Assembly: GCA_022573285.1 (NCBI GenBank)
Contig: JACZUF010000007.1
Location: 1-64,000 of the forward strand
Direction: 5' to 3'
Length of the DNA: 64,000 nt
Origin: Chloroflexota bacterium
GTDB taxonomy: Bacteria; Chloroflexota; Dehalococcoidia; Lucifugimonadales; UBA3495
Shown here: in pieces, positions 7,930 through 16,637 of the stretch
Layout: the number at the start of each line of letters is the position of its first letter
Position numbering within the stretch: the first letter of the stretch is position 1
Position numbers and translations under genes: made by a program
The notes under the pieces: generated by a model
Database searches by the model: none
What the model saw: only the letters and a program-made list of their open reading frames with translations
Told to the model about the DNA's origin: nothing

Positions 7930-9159
7930 CTAACTCGCGCCGAGAGCGATGAGCGCGTCCAAGTTATAGGCAAAACCCAGGGCCGGGACGGCGTCGCTGC
8001 TGCCCAGCGCCCTGGAAAGGGTGTCGTAGCGGCCGCCTCCGCCCAAGGTCCCCGGCCAATCGGGGTGGCTGACCTCGAAGATGACCCCGTTGTAATAGGC
8101 CAGGCCGCGGACCAAGCCGAAGTCCAACACGATCTGTCCCTTGGTGTCCTTCCCAGCGGGAAGGAGGCCGATGACCTCCGAAAGGCGGTCGGCGGCGTCT
8201 TGGTTGGCCCCGGCCGACGCCAGGGTTTTCCTGACCGCTTCTAAAGCCGGTCCCGGCTCGCCCTTGATCACCGCCAAGTCACTGGCCAGTTCCAGTCCCT
8301 GGCGAAGTTTGTCTTCGTTGTCGGCGCCCCGGATCTTGCGGAGCAAACGCTCCACCACCTCTTCGGGGGTGCGCTGGCCGAGTTGGTCGGCCGAGTTCCA
8401 TTGCAGCAGGCCCAATAACACTGACCTGGCCTGAGCATCGTCCAGGCCTTGCACAGCCTGGTGCAGGGCCGCGTCCTCCGAGTCCACGTAACCGTTGGCC
8501 CCGCCGACGAGGTGCAGGTGACGTCCCTCTTCCAGGAACCTGGGCACTGCGGAACGGCCTTCCCTAAGCCGGGGCATGCTCTGGATTATGAAGGACCTGG
8601 CCCGTTCGGAAACGCCCACCGGGTCCAGCAGGCTATCAAGTATGTCCAAGTCGGCCAACTGCAAGCTCCAGCCGTCCAGTCCCAACTGGGCAGGCACGGC
8701 CACGGCAAGATTCAGGAGTTCCACGTCGGCGGTGATCTCGGTCGAGCCGATGAGTTCGCTGCCCACCTGGGTGAACTGGCCGCTGGCCTCGGGGTGGGAG
8801 ACGTCGAACCGGAACACCGGCCCGCAGTACTGCCAACGCGCCGGGAGGCTGATGTTGGCCGCGTTCTCCAGGTAATGCCGCATGATCGGCGAGGTGAACT
8901 CCGGACGCAGGCTGACCGAGTTACTCCCGGCGTCGGTGAAACTGTACAACTGGGAAGCCAGTTCCCCGCCCGATTTCCTCAGGAAAAGCTCGGTGGGTTC
9001 GAGGACCGGAGTCTCCAACATGCGATAGCCGTGGCTGCCCAGAAGCTGGCGCAACCGGTCCTGCAGTTCCAGTTTGTGGCGCCAGGAGTCCTCGGACAAG
9101 TCGTGCATGCCCTGAAGCCGGGAGACGGTGTTGGTTGATTGTGCCGGTTGGCGGTACAT
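7930..9159 (-). CDS. hisZ: ATP phosphoribosyltransferase regulatory subunit (HisRS-like)
   Basis: The ~409-residue protein has the catalytic-core fold of histidyl-tRNA synthetase: motif 2-like CGPVFRFDVSHPEASGQFTQ, GSELIG, the HisA-like LVRGLAYYNGVIFE and GGGGRYDTLSRALG. It lacks the C-terminal anticodon-binding domain, and the HisRS residues needed for adenylation are changed, which fits HisZ. HisZ binds histidine and controls HisG. ATG 9159 is chosen because the family N-terminus (LQGMHDLSEDSW) follows it; upstream in-frame sequence has no family resemblance. It heads the his run, after a promoter at 9258-9287. Confidence 0.85.
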   Translation of the reverse strand: MYRQPAQSTNTVSRLQGMHDLSEDSWRHKLELQDRLRQLLGSHGYRMLETPVLEPTELFLRKSGGELASQLYSFTDAGSNSVSLRPEFTSPIMRHYLENAANISLPARWQYCGPVFRFDVSHPEASGQFTQVGSELIGSTEITADVELLNLAVAVPAQLGLDGWSLQLADLDILDSLLDPVGVSERARSFIIQSMPRLREGRSAVPRFLEEGRHLHLVGGANGYVDSEDAALHQAVQGLDDAQARSVLLGLLQWNSADQLGQRTPEEVVERLLRKIRGADNEDKLRQGLELASDLAVIKGEPGPALEAVRKTLASAGANQDAADRLSEVIGLLPAGKDTKGQIVLDFGLVRGLAYYNGVIFEVSHPDWPGTLGGGGRYDTLSRALGSSDAVPALGFAYNLDALIALGAS

Positions 9160-9197
9160 CTCAAATAAACGGTACGCGGGTAGCCGGAATACCGGAC

Positions 9198-9234
9198 AAA
9201 TAAATAAGGACGCCTCGAACGGTTTGAGACGCCC
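9198..9234 (-). terminator. Terminator-like hairpin in the his leader (possible attenuator)
   Basis: On the minus strand GGGCGTCTC (9234-9226) pairs with GAGGCGTCC (9216-9208) over nine pairs with two G-T wobbles, nine-base loop. TTATTTATTT follows at once. It lies between the predicted promoter and hisZ. No His-rich leader peptide and no T-box were found, so the controlling signal is unknown. Confidence 0.5.
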
Positions 9235-9257
9235 AGGGACGCCTTCGGACTCCCGAT

Positions 9258-9287
9258 ATTGTACATCAGGCCAGGCGTTACTACCAA
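9258..9287 (-). promoter_or_regulatory. Predicted sigma-70-type promoter of the his run
   Basis: On the minus strand TTGGTA (9287-9282) and TACAAT (9263-9258) are 18 bases apart. Transcription would begin near 9251, leaving a leader of about 90 bases before hisZ that contains the hairpin at 9198-9234. Confidence 0.5.
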
Positions 9288-9332
9288 GAAAGGGGGGTGT
9301 CCTGGAAGGGGTGGTTCTCACCCCAGCCAAGC

Positions 9333-10085
9333 CTAGGGATGGGCGTTCAGGCCGCCATCAACATACACCGGTTGTCCCGTGCAGTAATCGCAGGACTCGG
9401 AGCAGAGGTAGACCAACAGGGGGCCGATGTCGTTGGGAGTGCCCTTGCGGCGGAGGGGCGTGTAGCGCACGAACAGCTCTTCCTGCTGGGCCTCCAGCGG
9501 CTGGCCCTCGGTGTCGATCAATCCGGTGCCGATGACGTTGATCCGGATGTTGAACCGGCTCCACTCCACGGCCAGGGACCGGGTCAGGGCCAGCACGGCG
9601 GCCTGACTGGCGGCGAAGGCCGAGCCGTTGATCATGCCCCTTTCGGCCAGTTCCGAGACCAGGTTGACCACCCGGCCGTACTCGTCCTTGGCCATGCGGG
9701 GCAACACCTGTTGGGAGAGCAGGAACGGCGCTTTGGCGTTCCGGGTCTGCACGGCGTCCCAGTCGCTAACGCTTATCTCCTCCAGGGGCCGGGCGTACAT
9801 GCTGCGGGCGTCGTTGACCAGGATGTCCACCCTGTTGTGGGCCTGGTCGAACTGTTCCATGACGTTCTTGGCGCTATCGGGAACGCTGGCGTCCATCACC
9901 GCGCCGCTGGAACCCGATGGCAGGGATTCTAAGAGCGCGTCCAAGAGCGCCTGGGTGCGGGCCACGGCGAACACACTGGCCCCGGCCTCGATTAATGCCT
10001 GCCCCAAGAACGGGGCCTCGCCGCCGCCTGAGGTCGCCAGTATGGCCGTCTTGCCGGAAAGGTCAAATTCGGGTAGGACCGGCAT
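9333..10085 (-). CDS. SDR-fold protein with degenerate catalytic and cofactor motifs
   Basis: Length (250 residues) and overall pattern are those of a classical short-chain dehydrogenase, ending GQPVYVDGGLNAHP. The key motifs are all altered. The TGxxxGxG cofactor loop reads TSGGGEAPFLG, NNAG reads NDAR (residues 91-94), and the catalytic YxxxK reads F157-AAS-Q161. Ser144 and Asn116 may remain. Normal SDRs use Tyr and Lys for hydride transfer, so this protein is probably not an ordinary dehydrogenase. It resembles halohydrin dehalogenase-type or divergent SDRs only in having a changed nucleotide loop. It lies 55 bases downstream of an intact SDR on the same strand, and the pair may work together. 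Confidence 0.75.
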   Translation of the reverse strand: MPVLPEFDLSGKTAILATSGGGEAPFLGQALIEAGASVFAVARTQALLDALLESLPSGSSGAVMDASVPDSAKNVMEQFDQAHNRVDILVNDARSMYARPLEEISVSDWDAVQTRNAKAPFLLSQQVLPRMAKDEYGRVVNLVSELAERGMINGSAFAASQAAVLALTRSLAVEWSRFNIRINVIGTGLIDTEGQPLEAQQEELFVRYTPLRRKGTPNDIGPLLVYLCSESCDYCTGQPVYVDGGLNAHP

Positions 10086-10140
10086 CTAAGTTCTCCTGAT
10101 GCCAGGGCCGGGACTTGGCCCTGGGTCATTACACTTCGAA

Positions 10141-10944
10141 TTAAGCTTCTAGGGGGATCACTGGAGCGTGGCCCGTGGGCGTGACGCCCCCGGCCAGGCC
10201 ACCGCCGTCGGCGATGAACATCTCGCCGGTCATGTAGTCCGAGGCCGGCGAGGCCAGATAGACGGCCAGCGGGCCAAAGTCCTCGGGCTTGCCCAGCTTG
10301 CCGGTGGGCAGGAATTCGCCGCTCCTGGGCACGCTGGCGGACATGGTGTCAGTTCCGGTGGGCACGAAGCCGGGCACGATGGTGTTGGCGGTGATTCCGT
10401 AGCGGGCCAGGTTGAAGGAGAGCACCCGGCTGAGCTGAATCATGCCCCCCTTGCTGCAACAGTATATATAGATATCCCGGCCGCCCCGAAGGCCGAACCC
10501 AGAGGCCACGTTGATTATCTTGCCGTGTCCCTGGTCCACCATGGTCTGGGAGACCTCCCGCGAGCAGTAGAACGCGCCGGTGAGGTTCACCTTCATGATC
10601 CGGTCCCATTCCTCGTCGGTCAGGTCCCAGATGGGCTTGCGGACATTGTCCGAGACGGCGCCGGCGTTGTTGACCAGCACGTCGATCTTGCCGAACCGGT
10701 CCAGGCAGGTCTGCATCAGGTTGGCGACTTGGGCCGAGTCCGTCACGTCCGTCGCCACCGAAGCCGCCCTGGCCCCCAGGGTCTCGGCCTCGGCGGCGGC
10801 CTCTTCGATGGGGCCCGTGCGCCGGCCGGCGATGACCAAGTCCGCTCCGGCGCGGGCCATGGCGCGGACCATTGCCCGGCCGAGGCCGGTGCCCCCGCCG
10901 GTGATTACGACCGATTTGCCATCCAGGCTAAGTGATTCCAGCAT
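10141..10944 (-). CDS. Short-chain dehydrogenase/reductase (SDR), intact
   Basis: A classical 267-residue SDR with TGGGTGLGRA for NAD(P) binding (residues ~15-24), VNNAG at 91-95, and a catalytic set of Ser148 (NVAS), Tyr161 and Lys165 (YCCSK). The end (GEMFIADGGGLAGG) is that of the FabG-like group. These enzymes oxidise or reduce alcohol/ketone pairs; the substrate cannot be read from sequence. The neighbouring downstream SDR-like gene has lost the same residues, so a catalytic plus non-catalytic pair is possible. The start is ATG 10944. Confidence 0.85.
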   Translation of the reverse strand: MLESLSLDGKSVVITGGGTGLGRAMVRAMARAGADLVIAGRRTGPIEEAAAEAETLGARAASVATDVTDSAQVANLMQTCLDRFGKIDVLVNNAGAVSDNVRKPIWDLTDEEWDRIMKVNLTGAFYCSREVSQTMVDQGHGKIINVASGFGLRGGRDIYIYCCSKGGMIQLSRVLSFNLARYGITANTIVPGFVPTGTDTMSASVPRSGEFLPTGKLGKPEDFGPLAVYLASPASDYMTGEMFIADGGGLAGGVTPTGHAPVIPLEA

Positions 10945-11058
10945 TCAATCCTCTAGGCGGCGGGCGGCTCGCCGCGTTTTCATATAGCGCTTGTAGTTTG
11001 AGATAAAAATAAGATGAAACGAAACGGCCGACAACGGATATTGGATAACCAAAACTGA

Positions 11059-11838
11059 TCAATGATCACTCAGTGTTACGTCCCCGGCGGTCAGAGTGAC
11101 CAGGGTGCCGTCGTCCAGCCTTAGGAGCAGGTTACCCAACTCATCGGTACCCTCTGCCACGCCGGTGAATGTGTCGTCTCCCCAGGTGGCCACCAGGCGC
11201 TGGCCCGTGGTTTCCAGCAGGTCTTGCCACTCGGCGATGGGGGACTTCCCCTGGCCCAACGCCAGGTATAGGGCGTCCAGGTCCATGAGGAATTGGCGGA
11301 GCAGGTCTTCCCGGGGGACCTCCCTCCCGGCGGCGGCGTTGACGCTGGTGGCGAAGGAAGAAAGCTCCTCTGTCTGGCTGGTATCCAGGCCCACGTTCAT
11401 GCCTACGCCGAGCACAGCATACCATACGGTATCCCCGGCGATTGCGCTCTCGGCCAGGATGCCGGCGGCTTTGAGCCCGCCGATGAGCAGGTCGTTGGGC
11501 CACTTGATCTTGGGGTCCAGTCCGGTGACCTTCCGCACCGCCCGGGCGGCGGCGATCCCGCCGATGATGCTGATGAAGGGCAGGGCCTCCAGGGTGGGAC
11601 GGAACAAGACGGAAATCAGCAGGTTGCCCGGTTGGGATACCCAACTGCGGCCCTGGCGTCCCCGGCCCGCCCGCTGCACCTCGGCCACCACCACCGCGCC
11701 CTCTTCGGCGTCGCCCTCCCCCAGCCTGGTGGCCTCGTCCATCGTGGAAGAAAGCTCCTGGTAATACAGCAGCCGCCGCCCAACGATGCGGGTGAACAAC
11801 CCCTGCCGGACTGTGGCGGCAACTAAGTTAGGAGGCAT
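11059..11838 (-). CDS. birA: Biotin--[acetyl-CoA-carboxylase] ligase, class I (no DNA-binding domain)
   Basis: The protein attaches biotin to a lysine of biotin-dependent carboxylases by way of biotinyl-AMP. Visible motifs are LSSTMDEATRL, the biotin/ATP loop AGRGRQGRSWVSQPGNL, KWPNDLLIGGLKAAGIL and VLGVGMNVG. At 259 residues it has the catalytic and small C-terminal domains but no N-terminal helix-turn-helix, so it should not act as the biotin repressor. ATG 11838 is the start. It stands between glyS and the SDR pair on the same strand. Confidence 0.93.
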   Translation of the reverse strand: MPPNLVAATVRQGLFTRIVGRRLLYYQELSSTMDEATRLGEGDAEEGAVVVAEVQRAGRGRQGRSWVSQPGNLLISVLFRPTLEALPFISIIGGIAAARAVRKVTGLDPKIKWPNDLLIGGLKAAGILAESAIAGDTVWYAVLGVGMNVGLDTSQTEELSSFATSVNAAAGREVPREDLLRQFLMDLDALYLALGQGKSPIAEWQDLLETTGQRLVATWGDDTFTGVAEGTDELGNLLLRLDDGTLVTLTAGDVTLSDH

Positions 11839-11951
11839 GTCTTTCTCGATTCCTAGAGAATTTCTGGAATCTTGGGGAGCCGGCGGCGGCTAGATCAAGA
11901 GGAAAGTCTTACTCGCCACATAGCCGCAATATGGAAACCCGGCTGCGCCGG

Positions 11952-13322
11952 CTACCAGGCGTGTTCGATTTTGTCCTTGAGAATGTCTACCAATTCTGAG
12001 ACCGGCACGCGTGCCTGGTGCATGGTGTCGCGGTCGCGGATGGTCACCTGGTTGTCGTCGATGGTGTCGAAGTCGATGGTCACGCAGTAGGGAGTGCCGA
12101 TCTCGTCCTGACGGCGGTAACGCCGGCCGATGCTCTGGGCGTCGTCGTACTGGGTCTTGAAGTGCTTGCGCAACAGGTCGTAGACCCTCCGGGCGGTGGG
12201 CAACAGCTTCTCGTTCCTGCTCAGGGGCAGGGCGGCCACGGTGACGGGCGCCAGGTCCCGGTGAATGTGGGAGACCACGCGCACGGCGTCGCCGTCGGGT
12301 TCCTCGTCGTAGGCGTCCAGCCAGAAGGCCAGCACCGCCCGGTCGACGCCGCCCGAGGGCTCAATCACGTAGGGAAAGTAGCGTTCTTTGGACTCTTCGT
12401 CGAAGTACGAGAGGTCCTCGCCGCTGGACTCGGAGTGCTGTTTCAGGTCGTAATCGGTGCGGTCGGCGATGCCCTCCAACTCCGCCCAGCCCCAGGGGAA
12501 CCGGTACTCAATGTCGTAGCAGTCCTTGGCGTAATGGGCCAGTTCGTCCTCGCCGTGGCGGCGCAGCCGCAGGTTCTCGCGCCGGATACCCAGGTCCACG
12601 TACCACTGGAAGCGGTCCTTGACCCACCGGTCCAGCCATTCCTGGTCGGTGCCCGGTTTCACGAAGAACTCCACCTCCATCTGCTCGAACTCCCTGGTGC
12701 GGAAGGTGAAGTTGCCGGGGGTGATCTCGTTCCGGAACGACTTGCCGATCTGGCCGATGCCGAAGGGCAGCTTCTTGCGTGTCGAGTCGAGCACGTTTTT
12801 GAAATTGACGAAGATGCCCTGGGCGGTCTCCGGCCGCAGAAAGACCTCGTTGGCCGTGTCTTCCACCGGGCCCATGAAGGTCTTGAACATCAGGTTGAAG
12901 CGCCGCGGTTCGGTCAACTCGCCGCCGCAATTGGGGCAGCGCAGCGCTTTAAGCGCGGCTTCGGCATCCGGGGATTCCGGGTCCACGCCCGACTCTTCCA
13001 GCAGATGGTCCTGGCGGAACCGGGTGTGGCACTCTTTGCACTCGACCAAAGGGTCGGAGAAATTCTCCACGTGGCCGCTGGCGACCCACGTTTGGGGGTG
13101 CATCAGGATGGCGGCGTCCAGGCCCACCATGTCGTCCCGCTCCGTGATCACCGAGCGCCACCAGGCCTCTTTGACGTTGCGTTTGAGTTCGACGCCCAAG
13201 GGGCCGTAGTCCCAGGTGGAACCCAGCCCTCCGTAGATCTCCGAGCTTTGGAACATGAAACCCCGGCGCTTGGACAGAGACATCATCTTGTCCATGTCGG
13301 CGTAGGGCATATGGCGGGCCAA
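11952..13322 (-). CDS. glyS: Glycyl-tRNA synthetase, class II homodimeric type
   Basis: The enzyme charges tRNA-Gly. It is the single-chain alpha2 type (456 residues), not the alpha/beta type. It opens MSLSKRRGFMFQSSEIYGG, has the motif 2 stretch FRNEITPGNFTFRTREFEQM, and ends with an anticodon-binding domain (APVTVAALPLSRNEKLLPTA). A zinc-ribbon-like insert shows paired cysteines CKEC and CPNC. TTG 13322 is preferred: AGGAGG lies seven bases before it, whereas the in-frame ATG at 13310 is too far from that site. Confidence 0.95.
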   Translation of the reverse strand: MARHMPYADMDKMMSLSKRRGFMFQSSEIYGGLGSTWDYGPLGVELKRNVKEAWWRSVITERDDMVGLDAAILMHPQTWVASGHVENFSDPLVECKECHTRFRQDHLLEESGVDPESPDAEAALKALRCPNCGGELTEPRRFNLMFKTFMGPVEDTANEVFLRPETAQGIFVNFKNVLDSTRKKLPFGIGQIGKSFRNEITPGNFTFRTREFEQMEVEFFVKPGTDQEWLDRWVKDRFQWYVDLGIRRENLRLRRHGEDELAHYAKDCYDIEYRFPWGWAELEGIADRTDYDLKQHSESSGEDLSYFDEESKERYFPYVIEPSGGVDRAVLAFWLDAYDEEPDGDAVRVVSHIHRDLAPVTVAALPLSRNEKLLPTARRVYDLLRKHFKTQYDDAQSIGRRYRRQDEIGTPYCVTIDFDTIDDNQVTIRDRDTMHQARVPVSELVDILKDKIEHAW

Positions 13323-13457
13323 GTGGGTACCTCCTGAGGTTTGGGAAAAGGGTTTTATCGCCGTTATGGCCCCATATGGGTCATATTCGAGGTTACCAAC
13401 TCCCGTAAGTGATGTAAACGGGGCTTTGCATCAAAAGCGATAATAATCACCCGTTGC

Positions 13458-13560
13458 CCCGATGGAATCGGGACGAGGGGTCTCGTTCTCCCTGCGCTGT
13501 CATTCCCAGTTGAAACGAGATTCTTTCCCGACGCGTCGGGAGCGCTCCTCAGAATGACAG
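13458..13560. repeat. Nested inverted-repeat block in the glyS-chlID intergenic region
   Basis: The 268-base gap between two minus-strand genes holds several palindromes: CCCGATGGAATCGGG at 13458-13472, the arms CTGTCATTC (13497-13505) and GAATGACAG (13552-13560), and between them the perfect palindrome CCCGACGCGTCGGG at 13527-13540. TCTCGTT and AACGAGA form a further pair. No open frame is plausible. It looks like a REP- or MITE-like element. Confidence 0.6.
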
Positions 13561-13591
13561 TTTTGAGGCGGGCGATGTAAGCGGGGCTGGC

Positions 13592-15676
13592 TTAATTGAC
13601 GTGGGGCGGGGCTTCACCGATGACGGGCATACGGAGCCGCACGGCCTCGGCCAGGCTGTCGGCCCGCAGGTCCTCCAGCTTGAGGTACTGTGCGCCCATG
13701 GCCTCGGCGATCGGCTGGATCAGGCCCAGCCTGACGAAACCGGATTCGGTGTCCACCACCACCGACGGTATTTTGTCGTCGCCGATGATCCCCGCCGCGG
13801 CGGACGCTTCGTCCAGCGGCGAGTCCGGGCCCAGGGCCACGTTGCCCCGGCCGTCGGACAGCAGGACCACCAGGGGCAGCACGTCCCGGTCCTTGATCCG
13901 CTCGGTCTCGATGACCTCCAAGGCCTTGAAAAGACCGGCGCTCAGCGGCGTCCGGCCTCCGGTGGGCATCTCCTGCAGGTGCGCCTGGGCCAGGTCGACA
14001 CTGTTGGTTGGCGGCAGCAGCAGATCGGCCTTGAGTCCACGGAAAGAGATCAGCCCCACCCGGTCGCGCCGCTGGTAGGCGTCCAGCAACAGGGACATGA
14101 TGGCCCCTTTTACCGCCACCATCCGCCGCTGCGCCCCCATGGAGCCGCTGGCGTCCACCACGAACAACACCAGACTGCCGGACTTGCTCTCCCTGACCTT
14201 GACCCGGACATCCTGCGGCTCGACCAACACCGCATTACCGGACTCGGACGCCGCCCGGCGGTCTATCTGGTGGGGGGCAGCGGCGCGCAAGGTGGCGTCC
14301 AAGGCCAGGCCCGACGCCTTGCCCTCGGGCTGGCGTGAACGCACGTAACGCCCCGCCGAGGAGTCGGTGATGGTGACGTTGCGGCGGCCGGAGGCGCGGC
14401 GGGAGCGCTTGTCGGGCGGCTTCAGATTTAGCGGCCGCACGGAGTAGGGGTCGCCAATCTCGAACTGCTGGTCTTGGGGCCTGGAACCTGGGCCGAGATC
14501 GTCGGTCTCGTCGGCAGGGTCCGGAGGCTTTGGCTGTTCTAGATCTGAGGGTCCTAAGTCCGAGGGCTCTGAATCGCCCTCTCCTTGGTCCCCGTCTCCG
14601 GACTGGTCTTGCGGCTCCCGCTGGTTGTCCCGGCTTTGAAAGTCGTCCACCATGGAGTCCAGTTGCTCGGTTGCCAGGTTGGGCTGCTGGAAGGGCTGAC
14701 GCCGTTGCCGGTGCAGCAGGGCCAGGTTGGCGGCCTCGCGGACGTCCTCGGCGTTGACCTCGGTCCGGTCCTCGTAGGCCGCGATGGTGCTGGCGGTCTT
14801 GTACATCACGATGTCGCCGCGCATCCCGTCCACGTCGTACTCGGAGCAGATGGTTGTGATGAGCGTCAGGATGTCGTCGCTGACCTGCACCTGGGGCAGC
14901 AATTTCTGACTGCGCAGCACTCTTTCCCGCTCTTCCCGCTCCGACTGCTGCCACTCCGCCATGAACCCTGGGGGGTCGGCCTCGTAGGCGATGCGTCGTT
15001 TGACCACCTGTTGGCGTTCCTCAAGGGAGAACCGGCTGTCAACCTCCACGGCAAGGCCGAAACGGTCCAGGAGCTGGGGCCGCAGGTCGCCTTCCTCCGG
15101 GTTCATGGTGCCCACCAGGATGAACTCCGAGCGGTGTGAGATCGAGATTCCCTCGCGCTCGACATAGTTGCGGCCCATGGCGGCGGCGTCCAGCAGGATG
15201 TCCACCAGGTGGTCGTTGAGCAGGTTAACTTCGTCGATATACAGGATGCCCCGGTGGGTGGCGGCGATGAGGCCGGGCTCGAAGACCCGGTTGCCGGTCT
15301 TGATGGCCTCTTCGATGTCCAGAGAACCCACCAACCGGTCCTCGGTCGCGCCCACGGGCAGGTCCACGATGGGTATCTGGCGGACCACCGTCGGCGCGTC
15401 ATCGCTATTGGGCTCGCACCGGCCGCACAGACCCTGCCGGTCGTCCGGGCTGCAGTTGTAGGGGCAGCCTTGGACCACCGTGACCGAGGGAAGCAGGGAC
15501 GCCAGGGAACGGACCGCCGTGGACTTGGCGGTGCCCTTCTTGCCCCGCACCAGAACGCCGCCGATCTTGGGGTTGACGGCGTTCAGCAGCAGCGCCCGTT
15601 TCATGGCCCTTTGACCGACGATGGCCGTGAACGGGAACCGGTACTCGATGTTGGGTGTGGCGCTCTGCTCGGTCAC
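13592..15676 (-). CDS. Fused ChlI-ChlD-type chelatase motor subunit (putative cobaltochelatase component)
   Basis: The 694-residue protein joins the two AAA+ motor subunits of class I chelatases. Residues ~10-340 are ChlI/BchI-like with Walker A RGKKGTAKST, Walker B GILYIDEVNLLNDH and the arginine-finger region. A Cys cluster (GCPYNC...LCGRC, residues ~74-92) lies between them, as in many putative cobaltochelatases. A Pro/Asp/Glu-rich linker (~350-410) leads to a von Willebrand A domain with the metal site VVDASGSMG. GTG 15676 overlaps the cbtA stop as GTGA. Shared transcription with cobalt transporters and the nearby cobN suggest cobalt insertion; magnesium chelation is the alternative. Confidence 0.85.
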   Translation of the reverse strand: MTEQSATPNIEYRFPFTAIVGQRAMKRALLLNAVNPKIGGVLVRGKKGTAKSTAVRSLASLLPSVTVVQGCPYNCSPDDRQGLCGRCEPNSDDAPTVVRQIPIVDLPVGATEDRLVGSLDIEEAIKTGNRVFEPGLIAATHRGILYIDEVNLLNDHLVDILLDAAAMGRNYVEREGISISHRSEFILVGTMNPEEGDLRPQLLDRFGLAVEVDSRFSLEERQQVVKRRIAYEADPPGFMAEWQQSEREERERVLRSQKLLPQVQVSDDILTLITTICSEYDVDGMRGDIVMYKTASTIAAYEDRTEVNAEDVREAANLALLHRQRRQPFQQPNLATEQLDSMVDDFQSRDNQREPQDQSGDGDQGEGDSEPSDLGPSDLEQPKPPDPADETDDLGPGSRPQDQQFEIGDPYSVRPLNLKPPDKRSRRASGRRNVTITDSSAGRYVRSRQPEGKASGLALDATLRAAAPHQIDRRAASESGNAVLVEPQDVRVKVRESKSGSLVLFVVDASGSMGAQRRMVAVKGAIMSLLLDAYQRRDRVGLISFRGLKADLLLPPTNSVDLAQAHLQEMPTGGRTPLSAGLFKALEVIETERIKDRDVLPLVVLLSDGRGNVALGPDSPLDEASAAAGIIGDDKIPSVVVDTESGFVRLGLIQPIAEAMGAQYLKLEDLRADSLAEAVRLRMPVIGEAPPHVN

Positions 15677-16443
15677 GTTCTGGCGGGCGCTCCAGTCACC
15701 GGGTCAAAGCGGTTGCCGGCTTTCTCGTCCCGCCGCTGGTACCAGTACAATCCCGCCGTGACTCCGACGGCCATCAGCGCCCAGGTTAGGAACTGTCCGA
15801 CCATGGTCAGGGTCCGGAACAACTCAAGCAGGTCGATGGGCACTGGGACCGGGTCGGGATTGGCCGGATGGGCGAAGAATATGACGGCGGCGAAAACCCC
15901 GTAAACCAACGCCGCACCTGCGTACATGCGGAACCTGGCAGCGGCGTCCCGGACCCGCTGGTTGATCGCGCGCAGTCCAAACAGCAGGGCTCCCACGCCG
16001 AGCACCGACAGCACCAAGAACAGGGTTTGCAGACCCTGCCGGTAGGTCAAAGTATCTGGATCTCCGACCCCGGGCGGATTCAGCGGGTAGCGAATGAACG
16101 GGAACAGGGACAGGGCCCAGAACCCTAATGCCGCCACGGTCACTGCCATCGCCAGCGGCTTCCAATCGGGGACGACCCGGCGCAGCATGGTGAAACCGGC
16201 GGCGAATACTATGCCGAGGACGGCGCCGTAGATCCCGGTTCCTACGGCCATTCCCCACCGTTGGGTGCCGAGACTCACCAACGGGTCTTCATCCGGGGCG
16301 TTGGGATTGAGCGCCGCGGATTGAGCCTCTTCGAAGTCGATGGCCCGTTCGATAACAGGTATGGTAAATAGGTTATGGAAACCACCCACGAGCAGGCCGG
16401 CAAACAGGCCTGCCAACAACCCAACAATCAGTATTCTTGGCAT
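15673..16443 (-). CDS. cbtA: Cobalt transporter subunit CbtA
   Basis: A 256-residue membrane protein starting MPRILIVGLLAGLFAGLLVGGFHN, the typical CbtA opening, with five or six hydrophobic segments. CbtA and CbtB are a two-part cobalt uptake system found mostly next to cobalamin genes; the energy source is not settled. ATG 16443 has GAGG eight bases upstream. It overlaps chlID by four bases and follows cbtB. The B12 riboswitch upstream of cbtB should control all three. Confidence 0.85.
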   Translation of the reverse strand: MPRILIVGLLAGLFAGLLVGGFHNLFTIPVIERAIDFEEAQSAALNPNAPDEDPLVSLGTQRWGMAVGTGIYGAVLGIVFAAGFTMLRRVVPDWKPLAMAVTVAALGFWALSLFPFIRYPLNPPGVGDPDTLTYRQGLQTLFLVLSVLGVGALLFGLRAINQRVRDAAARFRMYAGAALVYGVFAAVIFFAHPANPDPVPVPIDLLELFRTLTMVGQFLTWALMAVGVTAGLYWYQRRDEKAGNRFDPVTGAPART

Positions 16444-16637
16444 GATTTTTCCTCTTTAAGTGTGAACGAAGGTTTGAAAGATTGCCCTGCGTTGCGAGAC
16501 TCTAAATAAGCATCGATAATCATCGGTTGCGAAAATGCTTACGAGTTAGCACAACACAAGGGTTGATGGTGACGCGCGAAATCTGATTCAACCCGGTTGA
16601 AGGGTGGGGCCATGGGAGCAGTGGGTGGAGCGGACCC

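Noticed and set aside
177-8244. Long open frames opposite or out of frame to the crotonase and his genes (for example 7498-8244 plus, 3775-4485 plus)
   Set aside because: They lie within well-recognised genes on the other strand, are rich in Gly, Arg, His and Gln as expected of shadow frames in GC-rich DNA, and have no ribosome site or family pattern.
7930-9159. True histidyl-tRNA synthetase (hisS)
   Set aside because: No C-terminal anticodon-binding domain, altered motif 2 and HisA segments, and direct linkage to hisG point to HisZ.
9160-9330. 57-residue N-terminal extension of HisZ
   Set aside because: It overlaps the predicted promoter and leader hairpin and has no family similarity; ATG 9159 gives the normal N-terminus.
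13592-15676. Magnesium chelatase of bacteriochlorophyll synthesis
   Set aside because: No other chlorophyll gene is present, while cobalt transporters, cobN, cbiE and B12 riboswitches surround it.
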